Below, in pieces: positions 53,148-60,870 of a stretch of DNA of 64,000 nt. Source of the DNA: CAZPQM01 sp964588995 (lineage in GTDB: Bacteria; Pseudomonadota; Alphaproteobacteria; Rickettsiales; UBA8987); NCBI GenBank assembly GCA_964588995.1, contig CAZPQM010000001.1:124001-188000 (forward strand), written 5' to 3'. Within the stretch, counting starts at the first letter, position 1. Each line of letters begins with the position of its first letter. Made by a program: the position numbers and the translations under genes. The notes under the pieces were generated by a model. The model was not told where the DNA came from. It saw only the letters and a program-made list of their open reading frames with translations, and did not search any database.

Positions 53148-54485
53148 ATGCGCATCGTTATTGTCAGTTTCATTTTATTATACGGAGTCTTTTCGGCTTC
53201 AGCGTTTGCAATGTCTTTGGATGACGCGCTCGCCCATGCCTACCGTTTTAATCCCGAACTCAAAGCCGAGCGAGCGAATCTAGAAGCCGTTTTCGAGCAG
53301 CACCCGCAAGCGCTGGCTGGCTTTTTGCCCCAGGGAAGCGCAGTCTATGAACGGCAATGGACGGACGAATCCTTCGGTAACGAGCCGGAAGATAGTTTCC
53401 AGGGAAACGAGCGTCGCCTGAATGTCTCGCAACCCCTGTTTAGCGGCGGAGGTAACTGGGCCGCTATCAAACGCGCGCAGCAGCAGGTTGAAGCCGGGAT
53501 TCAGGATTATATCGCTGCAGAGCAGCTGGTTCTTAATAATGCTGTGATCGCCTATGTGGATGTCATACGGACCCGGCGGGTGGAAGCATTAAGCGATAAT
53601 AATAGAAATGTCCTGCAGGAGCAGCTCGACGCGACGGAAAGTAGATTTGAGCTCGGCGAAACGACGCGCACCGATGTAGCGCAAGCCAAATCAAGGCTCG
53701 CGCGCGCGCAATCGGATTTTATCACCGCCGAAGGTGAACGCATCGCAGCGGAATCTGAGTTTCAGCGTATTTTCCTGATGCAACCGCCGGATGCTATGGA
53801 GCTGCCGGACAAATTGCCTGATCTTCCGGAAAACCTTGATACCGCGCTCCGTATTGCAGAAAAGCAAAACCCCAACCTGCTCGCAGCTTATTATAATGTT
53901 AAAGCCAGCAAATTTACAGTGCAGGAGCGTATCGCTCCTATTCTGCCAAGCGCAGATCTCGTTGGCTCGGTTATCCGCCGCGACGGGGTTAGCCGTATTT
54001 TCGGCGGAGATTTTGAGAGCGAGCAATTGACGCTGAATGTCACCATCCCGCTATATCAGGGGGGCAGAAATTATTCTCGTGTTCGGCAAGCCAAGCGGCA
54101 AGCCAATAACGCGCGCTGGACCATGGAGGATATTCAGCTGCGTATTAAGGACAACGTTACGGAAAGCTGGCAGCAGATTATGACAGCAACAGCCGATTTA
54201 GATGCCAATCTGGCCAATGTGAAAGCCGCTAGTATTGCGCTCGATGGAGTAAAACAGGAAAATGAAATCGGCTCACGTACGACGCTGGATGTATTGGATG
54301 CGGAACAGGAATTATTTATCGCCAATGTGGACCTGGTTACGGCAAAGCGTAATCGTATTGTGGCTATGTATAATTTACTTGCTTCCATGGGCGAGTTAAC
54401 GGCAGAAGATATGGGGCTTAACGTTGAGTATTACAATCCGGAAAAGCAGTATCAGGATGTCAAATATCAGGTAGTAGGCTTCTAA
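53148..54485 (+). CDS. tolC: TolC-family outer membrane efflux protein
   Basis: Outer-membrane channel of 445 residues used by type I secretion and tripartite efflux pumps. A signal peptide ends at about ASAFA (residue 22), followed by two OEP repeats: the first with LDDALAHAYRFNPELKAERA in its opening and QPLFSGGGNW, the second with EKQNPNLLAAYYNVKAS and IPLYQGGRNYSRV. Long coiled-coil helices lie between. It is not next to the RND genes but could serve them. It precedes popZ by 18 bases. Confidence 0.92.
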   Translation: MRIVIVSFILLYGVFSASAFAMSLDDALAHAYRFNPELKAERANLEAVFEQHPQALAGFLPQGSAVYERQWTDESFGNEPEDSFQGNERRLNVSQPLFSGGGNWAAIKRAQQQVEAGIQDYIAAEQLVLNNAVIAYVDVIRTRRVEALSDNNRNVLQEQLDATESRFELGETTRTDVAQAKSRLARAQSDFITAEGERIAAESEFQRIFLMQPPDAMELPDKLPDLPENLDTALRIAEKQNPNLLAAYYNVKASKFTVQERIAPILPSADLVGSVIRRDGVSRIFGGDFESEQLTLNVTIPLYQGGRNYSRVRQAKRQANNARWTMEDIQLRIKDNVTESWQQIMTATADLDANLANVKAASIALDGVKQENEIGSRTTLDVLDAEQELFIANVDLVTAKRNRIVAMYNLLASMGELTAEDMGLNVEYYNPEKQYQDVKYQVVGF

Positions 54486-54503
54486 ACCAGAGGGGGTTCA
54501 TGC

Positions 54504-55172
54504 GTGGCTGAAAAAGAAGAGGGTAAAGCAGAAGAATCAATGGAGGAAATTCTCCATTCGATTCGTGATATTATCGCTGAAGAAGATGATGATCTCCCAC
54601 CAGCGGAAACCGCGGAAGAGCAGCCTGAGAATCAGGATGCAGAAGAAGAAGTCCTTGAGCTTACCGATGTCGTAGAGGATACACAGGATGAATCCGGCGA
54701 TGTGCTCGCCGATATAGATGCCGCGCTCGGCACTGAGGACGACGAACCCAGTCCGGAAGAAGCCGCTATATCTGAGCCTGTCCCTGAATCTGAAGAGGAA
54801 AAGGCTGATACGGAAGCGGTGCAGGAAGCCGTGGAAGAGGTGCATGAGGAGATGGACTCGCTAGAAAAAGCAGTCGAAGACATACAAGAAAATCAGGAGC
54901 CTATTCAGGAAACAGTCGATGAATCAGAGTCTAAAGAAAGTCTTGTTTCAACAGACACTGCTATTGCCACTTCATCTACCCTTCAGCAATTAATCAACAG
55001 CATCCCGAAACCCGCTTCAGACGCGCCGCAATTCCGCGGCGGCCATACGATTGAGGATCTTACCATCGAAGCCCTAAAGCCGATGCTGAAAGAATGGCTC
55101 GATGATAATCTGCAGGTCGTAGTTGAAGACTTACTTCAGAAAGAAATTAGAAAACTTATTCCTAAGGATTAA
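54504..55172 (+). CDS. popZ: PopZ-like polar organising protein (DUF2497)
   Basis: Protein of 222 residues with the PopZ architecture: a conserved N-terminal helix (SMEEILHSIRDIIAEED), a long acidic Glu/Asp/Pro-rich disordered middle (about 27-150) and a conserved C-terminal helical oligomerisation region (TIEDLTIEALKPMLKEWLDD and onward). PopZ condenses at cell poles and anchors the chromosome origin in alphaproteobacteria. The start is GTG at 54504; the nearby ATG at 54500 is out of frame and stops at once. The folK ATG directly follows its stop. Confidence 0.87.
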   Translation: MAEKEEGKAEESMEEILHSIRDIIAEEDDDLPPAETAEEQPENQDAEEEVLELTDVVEDTQDESGDVLADIDAALGTEDDEPSPEEAAISEPVPESEEEKADTEAVQEAVEEVHEEMDSLEKAVEDIQENQEPIQETVDESESKESLVSTDTAIATSSTLQQLINSIPKPASDAPQFRGGHTIEDLTIEALKPMLKEWLDDNLQVVVEDLLQKEIRKLIPKD

Positions 55173-55697
55173 ATGAAGCGTGTGTATTTAGGGCTAGGCA
55201 GCAATTGCGAACCGCGCTTACAGCGTCTGCGCTTCGGGTTAGAGCAGTTGCGCGATATTATGGACATTACCGAGATCTCGCCGCTTTATGAGTCGCCTGC
55301 TATGTTACCGGAGAATGCGCCTGACTCGTGGGATCAACCTTTTTACAATGGCGTAGTTGCCGGTTTGACCGGGCTGGCGCCGAACGATCTCTTGGAAAAG
55401 TGCCAGCAGATCGAGCAGCAGGCCGGACGTGCGGAGGAACATCAAAAATGGTCCCCGCGCGAATTGGATATTGATATTCTGGATATGGAATATACAGGCA
55501 AGCTGCCGGAGGGGCTGAACATCCCCCACCCCGGTATTACGGAAAGAGCGTTCGTCTTCCTTCCTTTTCATGATATCGCACCTGATCATATACTTCAAAC
55601 GCGGTCAGTAGGGCCTATTGCTTTGCGTGAACTCGTTGCCAGCACCGAATCACGCAATGGAATTTCCGTGCACGCGTTGCCGTATCAACTCGATTGA
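55173..55697 (+). CDS. folK: Dihydropterin pyrophosphokinase (HPPK, FolK)
   Basis: Folate-pathway kinase of 174 residues that transfers pyrophosphate from ATP to 6-hydroxymethyl-dihydropterin. It begins with the family pattern YLGLGSNCEPRLQRL, and the metal-binding block is WSPRELDIDILDME, with HPGITERAFVFLPF after it. The ATG abuts the popZ stop, and folP starts six bases after its end, so folK-folP form a pathway pair. Confidence 0.94.
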   Translation: MKRVYLGLGSNCEPRLQRLRFGLEQLRDIMDITEISPLYESPAMLPENAPDSWDQPFYNGVVAGLTGLAPNDLLEKCQQIEQQAGRAEEHQKWSPRELDIDILDMEYTGKLPEGLNIPHPGITERAFVFLPFHDIAPDHILQTRSVGPIALRELVASTESRNGISVHALPYQLD

Positions 55698-55703
55698 GCG
55701 TAT

Positions 55704-56501
55704 ATGACTTCACTTGTAGGCATACTGAATATCACACCGGACTCCTTCTCTGATGGCGGTATCCATAACTCGGAACCCGGCTGGGACAGTTTTTTTCAGG
55801 AAGCAAAACGGTGCAATATCTCTGTCATTGATATCGGTGCGGAGTCCACCCGGCCCGAAGCTACCCCGCTAACACCACAGGAGGAGTGGTCACGCTTAGA
55901 GCCTTTCTTTGACTATCTTATAGACAGGCATCACAGATTTACCATAAGTCTAGATACACGCCACGCCGAGACGGCGGAGCGCGCATGCAAGACCGGGCTG
56001 GTCTCCTGGATTAACGACGTATCCGGACTGCAGGATTCGGATATGTGTGAGGTGCTGGCTGCCTATGAAGTGCATTATGTGCTCATGCACTCGCTCACCG
56101 TACCCGCGGACCCCAAAACAGTTATGAGTAATGATCAGGATGTTATTCGTGAGATACGAAACTGGTGCGTAAAGAAAATAGCGGCGCTGGTAAAAGCCGG
56201 TGTGCCGCACCAAAACTTATTGTTCGACCCGGGTATCGGCTTTGGTAAAACGGGAGAACAATCCTTGGTAATCCTGAAGCAAATCCATCAATTTAAACAA
56301 TTGGGCCTTCCCTTGTTAGTGGGCCATTCCCGCAAATCCTTTTTTAACTTCTTCAGTGAGCGTCCGGCATCAGAGCGTGACCTTGAAACCGTGTTAGCGT
56401 CCTACTGGCTCGCCACTCATCGCGTCGACTACCTGAGAGTCCATAATCTAGACTATCATGCACGATTACTATCCCTCCATCATTATTTACATAATGCATG
56501 A
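55704..56501 (+). CDS. folP: Dihydropteroate synthase (FolP)
   Basis: Enzyme that joins p-aminobenzoate to the pterin pyrophosphate, the sulfonamide target. The 265-residue protein opens with GILNITPDSFSDGG and has DIGAESTRPEA, INDVSGL, DPGIGFGKT and LVGHSRKSFF in family order. It directly follows folK. Its end overlaps the start of the deaminase gene by 8 bases if that gene starts at 56494. Confidence 0.95.
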   Translation: MTSLVGILNITPDSFSDGGIHNSEPGWDSFFQEAKRCNISVIDIGAESTRPEATPLTPQEEWSRLEPFFDYLIDRHHRFTISLDTRHAETAERACKTGLVSWINDVSGLQDSDMCEVLAAYEVHYVLMHSLTVPADPKTVMSNDQDVIREIRNWCVKKIAALVKAGVPHQNLLFDPGIGFGKTGEQSLVILKQIHQFKQLGLPLLVGHSRKSFFNFFSERPASERDLETVLASYWLATHRVDYLRVHNLDYHARLLSLHHYLHNA

Positions 56502-56955
56502 TTCGCACCACTTCATGCAACGCGCGCTTACGCTGGCAAAGCAGGCAGCACGTATCGGAGAAGTTCCTGTCGGTGCAGTTATAGTAGATACGAGGCATGC
56601 CACCATCATCTCTTCATTCCATAACATGGTTGAGGCGCGTGGTGATGCCACAGCTCATGCCGAATTGCTAGCTATTCAGGATGCCATGCAGCATTATCCC
56701 GGTAATACGAGGCTGGAACACTGCGATCTGTACGTCACGTTAGAGCCCTGCCCGATGTGCGCGCAGGCTATCAGCTTCGCCCGCATCCGACGTCTTTATT
56801 TTGCGGCTTATGATACGAAAGGCGGTGCAGTGGTGAATGGCCCCAAACTTTATGAACACCTTTCCTGTTTCCATAAACCTGAAATTGTGGCCGGTGTTAT
56901 GGAAGAAAAAGCTCAGCAATTATTACAAAATTTTTTCCGTGAAAAGCGCAGCTAG
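56494..56955 (+). CDS. tadA: tRNA-specific adenosine deaminase (TadA)
   Basis: Zinc deaminase of 153 residues that converts adenosine 34 to inosine in tRNA-Arg(ACG). The zinc motif is H55-A-E57 with P85-C86-P-M-C89, and the N-terminal MQRALTLAKQAARIGEVPVGAVIV pattern (in part) is typical of TadA. The ATG at 56494 gives the expected length; an in-frame ATG at 56458 lies further inside folP. A related nucleobase deaminase is possible but less likely. It converges on mlaC. Confidence 0.9.
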   Translation: MHDSHHFMQRALTLAKQAARIGEVPVGAVIVDTRHATIISSFHNMVEARGDATAHAELLAIQDAMQHYPGNTRLEHCDLYVTLEPCPMCAQAISFARIRRLYFAAYDTKGGAVVNGPKLYEHLSCFHKPEIVAGVMEEKAQQLLQNFFREKRS

Positions 56956-56967
56956 CGTCTTTTGGCA

Positions 56968-57576
56968 CTAAGCATTTTTCTTGAGTGATTTTACTTTTTT
57001 CTCGAGTGCATTCACAAAATAGTCAAACCCCTTACGCGAGATCAGACCACCAAAATCCGAGCTTTGCTTCGCGAGCAGACTGATACCTTCCGCTTTGATG
57101 TCTACGATTTTGAAATCATCACCATTCTTGATCAGCATATAATCAATACGCACACGCGGCTCATTATCTGCCGGTTTGAAGGTCGTAATCACGTTATATT
57201 CGCCCTCCGCTATTTTATTGACCCGGTCTATCGACACACCGCCACCATTATATTCTTTAAAGCGCGGCACGTAAGTTAAACGGAGATATTCATGATAGAG
57301 GCTTTTGAACCTAGACAGCGAATCCGCATTCGCCTGATGCTTATAGCGTCCGATGACTTTCTCACTCATCCAGCGGGTGCCGACATGCTGATTAAACAGC
57401 ACTTCCAGCTTATCAGTTTTTTGTTGCTCGGAAAGACTGTCATCGGTAATCACATTGAGTATATCGCCGCGCATATTCTCAACAAATGCAGAGGCTTGCT
57501 TCTCGTTTGCAGCGGCGTCAAGCGGTGCATACCAAAACAGGCAAAACAGTAAGCACAGAATTAAACGTATGAACAT
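56968..57576 (-). CDS. mlaC: Phospholipid-transport periplasmic protein MlaC (Ttg2D)
   Basis: Periplasmic lipid shuttle of 202 residues. A signal peptide ends near AAANE, and the mature part has the tetratricopeptide-free Tol_Tol_Ttg2 fold pattern with the block FNQHVGTRWMSEKVIGRY and the C-terminal FKIVDIKAEGISL. MlaC moves phospholipids between MlaA at the outer membrane and MlaFEDB at the inner membrane. It starts two bases after mlaA, so they form an operon. MlaD, MlaE and MlaF are not in this window. Confidence 0.9.
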   Translation of the reverse strand: MFIRLILCLLFCLFWYAPLDAAANEKQASAFVENMRGDILNVITDDSLSEQQKTDKLEVLFNQHVGTRWMSEKVIGRYKHQANADSLSRFKSLYHEYLRLTYVPRFKEYNGGGVSIDRVNKIAEGEYNVITTFKPADNEPRVRIDYMLIKNGDDFKIVDIKAEGISLLAKQSSDFGGLISRKGFDYFVNALEKKVKSLKKNA

Positions 57577-57578
57577 AG

Positions 57579-58322
57579 CTAAAACTCACTCGCTTCTATC
57601 GCTTCTTTCACCTCCTGAATACGCATCTGCTGATACAGGCTGCGATAGGAGGCATAAGGATCGAGAGAGGTTTCCTCGATTTCGTCAGTAATGTCAAGCA
57701 GGCTTTCGCGTTGGTCGACCGCTTCGACCGTGCGCATACCTATAACGGCCGCACCGGTCAGATAATTAAAAGGGTTGGTGACTGCGTCAAAAATCAACCC
57801 GACCGTATCCCGTGGGTTATTAGGCCCGAGAAGCGGTAATACAGTATAAGGCTGGTTGCCGACCCCATAGCGCCCGAGTGTCTGTCCGAAATCACGCTCA
57901 ATCGGCATAAGGCCGGCTTCACTCGCCACATCAAACAGCCCCGCAATCCCGAACGTAGAGTTAATTACGAAACGCCAGAAGGCTGTGAAGGTGCCTTCTA
58001 TATCACCCTGCAGGGCGGAATTAATAAAGTAGTTAGGTGCCGAAATCGTATCTACAAAGCTACTTACACGTTCACGCCCCCAGCGAGGTAGGGCATTGCG
58101 GTAACCACGCGCGACCGGCGCGAGAACCGCATCATCCACCACACTATTAAACTGGTGCATCCCACGGTTCAAAGGCTCAATAGGATCTTTGTCATAGGAT
58201 TTTTCTTCTGCACTGACCACAACCTCAGGTACCGTTACAGGCTCCTGTGCAACGGCATCGCTATTCAAAAAACATAACAACGCTAAGAATGCCGCCAGAT
58301 AAGGGCGATTATAATTTTTCAT
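57579..58322 (-). CDS. mlaA: Outer-membrane lipid asymmetry protein MlaA (VacJ)
   Basis: Protein of 247 residues that removes misplaced phospholipids from the outer leaflet. The VacJ signature is seen in DPIEPLNRGMHQFNSVVDD, INSTFGIAGLFDVASEAGL (split by short gaps) and ERDFGQTLGRYGVG followed by YTVLPLLGP. The N-terminus is a signal peptide whose cysteine (ALLC) lacks a small residue at -1, so it may be cleaved at AVAQ instead of lipidated. The ATG at 58322 has a GGAGAG site. Confidence 0.9.
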   Translation of the reverse strand: MKNYNRPYLAAFLALLCFLNSDAVAQEPVTVPEVVVSAEEKSYDKDPIEPLNRGMHQFNSVVDDAVLAPVARGYRNALPRWGRERVSSFVDTISAPNYFINSALQGDIEGTFTAFWRFVINSTFGIAGLFDVASEAGLMPIERDFGQTLGRYGVGNQPYTVLPLLGPNNPRDTVGLIFDAVTNPFNYLTGAAVIGMRTVEAVDQRESLLDITDEIEETSLDPYASYRSLYQQMRIQEVKEAIEASEF

Positions 58323-58400
58323 AACTCTCTCCAAACTCTTAGCTTATATGATAGCTACTCTACCCAGCATTATTAATTTCTCATCATTGCGGGGTTACAA

Positions 58401-58430
58401 ATATTACAGTAAAACCCTTTGCCATGACAA
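58401..58430 (-). promoter_or_regulatory. Candidate mlaA promoter
   Basis: On the minus strand TTGTCA (58430-58425) and TAATAT (58406-58401) are 18 bases apart, about 80 bases before the mlaA start. The -35 hexamer is one half of the 14-base palindrome described separately, so a protein bound there would block this promoter. The call rests on sequence match only. Confidence 0.35.
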
Positions 58431-58442
58431 ATTTGTCACGGC
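58421..58442. promoter_or_regulatory. Palindromic operator candidate between mlaA and metF
   Basis: TGACAAATTTGTCA (58425-58438) is a perfect 14-base palindrome. Three more base pairs flank it after one mismatch, giving a 22-base dyad from 58421 to 58442. There is no T run after it, so it is not a terminator. It lies in the divergent gap of mlaA and metF, 83 bases before metF. A repressor or activator site for either gene is likely, but the regulator is unknown. Confidence 0.5.
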
Positions 58443-58524
58443 TTATGATCCCGTGCAACCAGCTGCATATATATAGCAGTCTGATAGAAAGACAATGTGA
58501 AATCATCGCTATAGGATAATCTGC

Positions 58525-59418
58525 ATGTTACAAAAAACCATCGCCAAGCTGGAAGATTTTATTACTCTACCGCCGCCGAAAGTATCGTTTGAGTTTTTCC
58601 CCCCTAAGACGGAAAAAATGGAAGCGATGCTCTGGGAAACGGTTGCCGCACTTGAGCCGTTTCAGCCCGAATATGTCTCCGTTACCTACGGTGCAGGGGG
58701 CAGCACACGCACTAAAACGCACCAGACCGTCAAACGCATCAAGGAGGAAACCTCCCTCAAACCAACTGTACATTTAACATGCGTTTCCGCGTCAAAAGAT
58801 GAGGTCAATCGCATTGCGCGGGAATATCTTGATATGGGTGTAAATCATATTCTTGCACTCAGGGGCGACCCGCCCGGCGGCATGGAGCACTATGTGCCGC
58901 ACCCTGACGGCTACCAATATGCGGTCGACATGGTAAACGGGCTCAAAGCGCTGGGTGACTTTGAGATCAGCGTTGCGGCCTTTCCTGAAAAACATCCGGA
59001 ATCGAAAACCGAAGCCGAGGACTTGCAGCGCTTGAAAGAAAAGCTTGATGCAGGCGCCAAGGAAGCAGTTACACAATATTTCTTCGACACGGACGTCTTT
59101 CTGCGTTTTCTGGATAAAGCCCGCGCTATCGGTATCGATAAACCCATCGTACCAGGCATTTTAATCATTTCCAACTTTGAACAAATGGTAAAATTTAGTG
59201 AGATGTGTGGAGCGACTGTGCCGAAATGGATTTACGACCTGCTGGAGGGGCTTGATGCTTATCCCGAGCGTCGCGATATGCTCTCCGCGGTGATCGCCGC
59301 AGAACAATGCCGGATGCTTCGCGAAGCAGGTATCGACGAATTCCATTTCTACACGTTAAACCGCGCCCACATCACGGCTTCGGTATGCCATATGCTGGGC
59401 ATTCAGCCGAAAGGATAA
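58525..59418 (+). CDS. metF: Methylenetetrahydrofolate reductase (MetF)
   Basis: Flavoprotein of 297 residues that makes 5-methyl-tetrahydrofolate for methionine synthase. The N-terminal VSFEFFPPKTEKMEAML, the SVTYGAGGSTR block, ILALRGDPPGG and the C-terminal HFYTLNRAH are family hallmarks. It lacks the mammalian regulatory domain, as expected for bacteria. It provides the methyl group for homocysteine made by metZ. It is followed four bases later by an AIM24-family gene. Confidence 0.95.
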   Translation: MLQKTIAKLEDFITLPPPKVSFEFFPPKTEKMEAMLWETVAALEPFQPEYVSVTYGAGGSTRTKTHQTVKRIKEETSLKPTVHLTCVSASKDEVNRIAREYLDMGVNHILALRGDPPGGMEHYVPHPDGYQYAVDMVNGLKALGDFEISVAAFPEKHPESKTEAEDLQRLKEKLDAGAKEAVTQYFFDTDVFLRFLDKARAIGIDKPIVPGILIISNFEQMVKFSEMCGATVPKWIYDLLEGLDAYPERRDMLSAVIAAEQCRMLREAGIDEFHFYTLNRAHITASVCHMLGIQPKG

Positions 59419-59421
59419 ACC

Positions 59422-60213
59422 ATGGACCTGCCCGATCAGCCATCCCCGCAAAAGCCATCGACGCAGGAGCGCTATTCCTGCGATATTGAGTATGAAATCA
59501 AAGGTCATGATATCCAGATGGTGGAGGTGATTCTTGACCCGGAAGAGTCCGTCATCGGAGAAAACGGCGCTATGATCTACTTTGATGCAGGCGTACAGAT
59601 GAATACGCAGATCAGCGATGGCGGCAAGAATTCAGGCATTGTCGGATCCGTACTGGGAGCGGCAAAACGGAAAATGACCGGTGAAGGCATGTTTATCGGC
59701 TATTTCACCAATAAAGGTCGCGAAAAAGCAAAGGTGGGGTTTTCCTCTCCCTATCCTGGCATGATCATCCCGATCGACCTGTCGTACCATAGCGGACATA
59801 TTTACTGCCAGAAAGGCTCCTTTCTATGCGGGGCACGCGGTGTTTCGGTCAGCATCGGTATCACGAAACGCGTTGGCGCCGGTGTCTTTGGCGGCGAAGG
59901 CTTTATCCTGCAAAGCGTCAAAGGCGATGGTATAGCCTTTATTCATGCAGGGGGTACTATTGTTGAGCGGACGCTACAGCCCGGCGAAAAGCTCTATGTT
60001 GATACGGGCAGCATCGTCGGCTTTGAAAGCACGGTAAAATTTGACATTAAGGTACTTCGCGGATTTAAAAACATCTTCTTCGGCAATGAGAACCTATTCC
60101 TCTCCACGCTGGAAGGTCCTGGTAAAGTCTGGATTCAATCCATGCCCTTTAATGAGATGGTCAATATGTTCGGAAATGCGCTGATGACCTGGGCAAAGAA
60201 GAAAAAGAAATGA
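59422..60213 (+). CDS. AIM24/TIGR00266-family protein
   Basis: Soluble protein of 263 residues with the AIM24 beta-helix pattern of repeated turns (EGMFIGYFTNKGREKAKVGF in part, FGGEGFILQSVKGDG, LQPGEKLYVDTGSIVGFE). The family is broadly conserved and its mitochondrial member affects inner-membrane organisation; the bacterial role is unknown. The C-terminus is a lysine run (KKKKK). The gene shares a transcript with metF, judging by the four-base gap, and is followed by a new promoter and a terminator. Confidence 0.82.
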   Translation: MDLPDQPSPQKPSTQERYSCDIEYEIKGHDIQMVEVILDPEESVIGENGAMIYFDAGVQMNTQISDGGKNSGIVGSVLGAAKRKMTGEGMFIGYFTNKGREKAKVGFSSPYPGMIIPIDLSYHSGHIYCQKGSFLCGARGVSVSIGITKRVGAGVFGGEGFILQSVKGDGIAFIHAGGTIVERTLQPGEKLYVDTGSIVGFESTVKFDIKVLRGFKNIFFGNENLFLSTLEGPGKVWIQSMPFNEMVNMFGNALMTWAKKKKK

Positions 60214-60220
60214 TTACTGC

Positions 60221-60249
60221 TTGCCATTTCGCTTTTTAAACAGTATATA
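60221..60249 (+). promoter_or_regulatory. Candidate sigma-70 promoter for rimP-nusA-infB
   Basis: TTGCCA (60221-60226) and TATATA (60244-60249) are separated by exactly 17 bases. It begins 7 bases after the AIM24 gene stop. Transcription would start near 60256, upstream of the hairpin at 60278, so the hairpin would lie in the leader of the rimP transcript. Confidence 0.55.
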
Positions 60250-60277
60250 AATTATAACACTTTTTTGGAATATCAAG

Positions 60278-60305
60278 AAGGTGGGCCGGAAGGCCCGCCT
60301 TTTTT
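60278..60305 (+). terminator. Rho-independent terminator or attenuator in the rimP leader
   Basis: A ten-base-pair stem (AAGGTGGGCC with GGCCCGCCTT, one G-U pair) closes on a GGAA tetraloop and is followed by six T residues. This is the strongest intrinsic terminator I see in the window. It could end the metF-AIM24 transcript. Because a candidate promoter lies just before it and rimP begins 23 bases after it, it may also attenuate the rimP-nusA-infB operon. Confidence 0.85.
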
Positions 60306-60327
60306 GTTGCCAGTGATACAGAATACT

Positions 60328-60870
60328 ATGCTACCGATTGAACAGCAATTACAGACGATTATTGAACCCTCCCTGAACAATCTGGGCTATGAGATAGTGC
60401 GGATAAAATTAATGGATGGGGAACCGAAAACGCTCCAGATTATGGCCGAACGTCAAAGCGACGGTGAGCTTGCGCTGGAAGACTGCGAAGCAATCAGCCG
60501 TCATCTGTCGGCGCTGCTTGACGTGGAATATCCGATTACGGACGCCTATAATCTCGAAGTCAGTTCCCCCGGTATTGACCGCCCTTTAACGCGCCGCAAG
60601 GATTTTACGACCTATCAGGGTTTTCTGGTGAAAATACAGCTCGTACATCCGATTGAAGGCCGCAAGCGCTTTACCGGCATTATCGAAGGGATCGATGAGG
60701 AGGATAAGATTACGCTGCGGCTGAATGATGGCAGTGGGGAAGCCCATATCCCGTTCGAAGCATTAGAGAAGGCAAAGCTTGTTTTAACCGACGAGTTAAT
60801 TGCTTTTTCGGAAGAGAAGCAGAAACAACACGCAAAAACCAACAAGGTGGAGGAAATACATGGTGGATAG
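60328..60870 (+). CDS. rimP: Ribosome maturation factor RimP
   Basis: Protein of 180 residues needed for 30S subunit assembly. The N-terminal domain has LEDCEAISRHLSALLDVE and the block LEVSSPGIDRPL; the C-terminal domain is an SH3-like barrel followed by a charged tail. I chose the ATG at 60328 because an upstream in-frame start at 60265 would translate through the terminator hairpin. The 3' end overlaps nusA by 11 bases. It is the first gene of the rimP-nusA-infB cluster. Confidence 0.93.
   Translation: MLPIEQQLQTIIEPSLNNLGYEIVRIKLMDGEPKTLQIMAERQSDGELALEDCEAISRHLSALLDVEYPITDAYNLEVSSPGIDRPLTRRKDFTTYQGFLVKIQLVHPIEGRKRFTGIIEGIDEEDKITLRLNDGSGEAHIPFEALEKAKLVLTDELIAFSEEKQKQHAKTNKVEEIHGG

Noticed and set aside
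60265..60327. An upstream in-frame start for rimP.
   Set aside because: The extra residues would be encoded by the terminator hairpin, and RimP homologues begin near MLPIEQQ.
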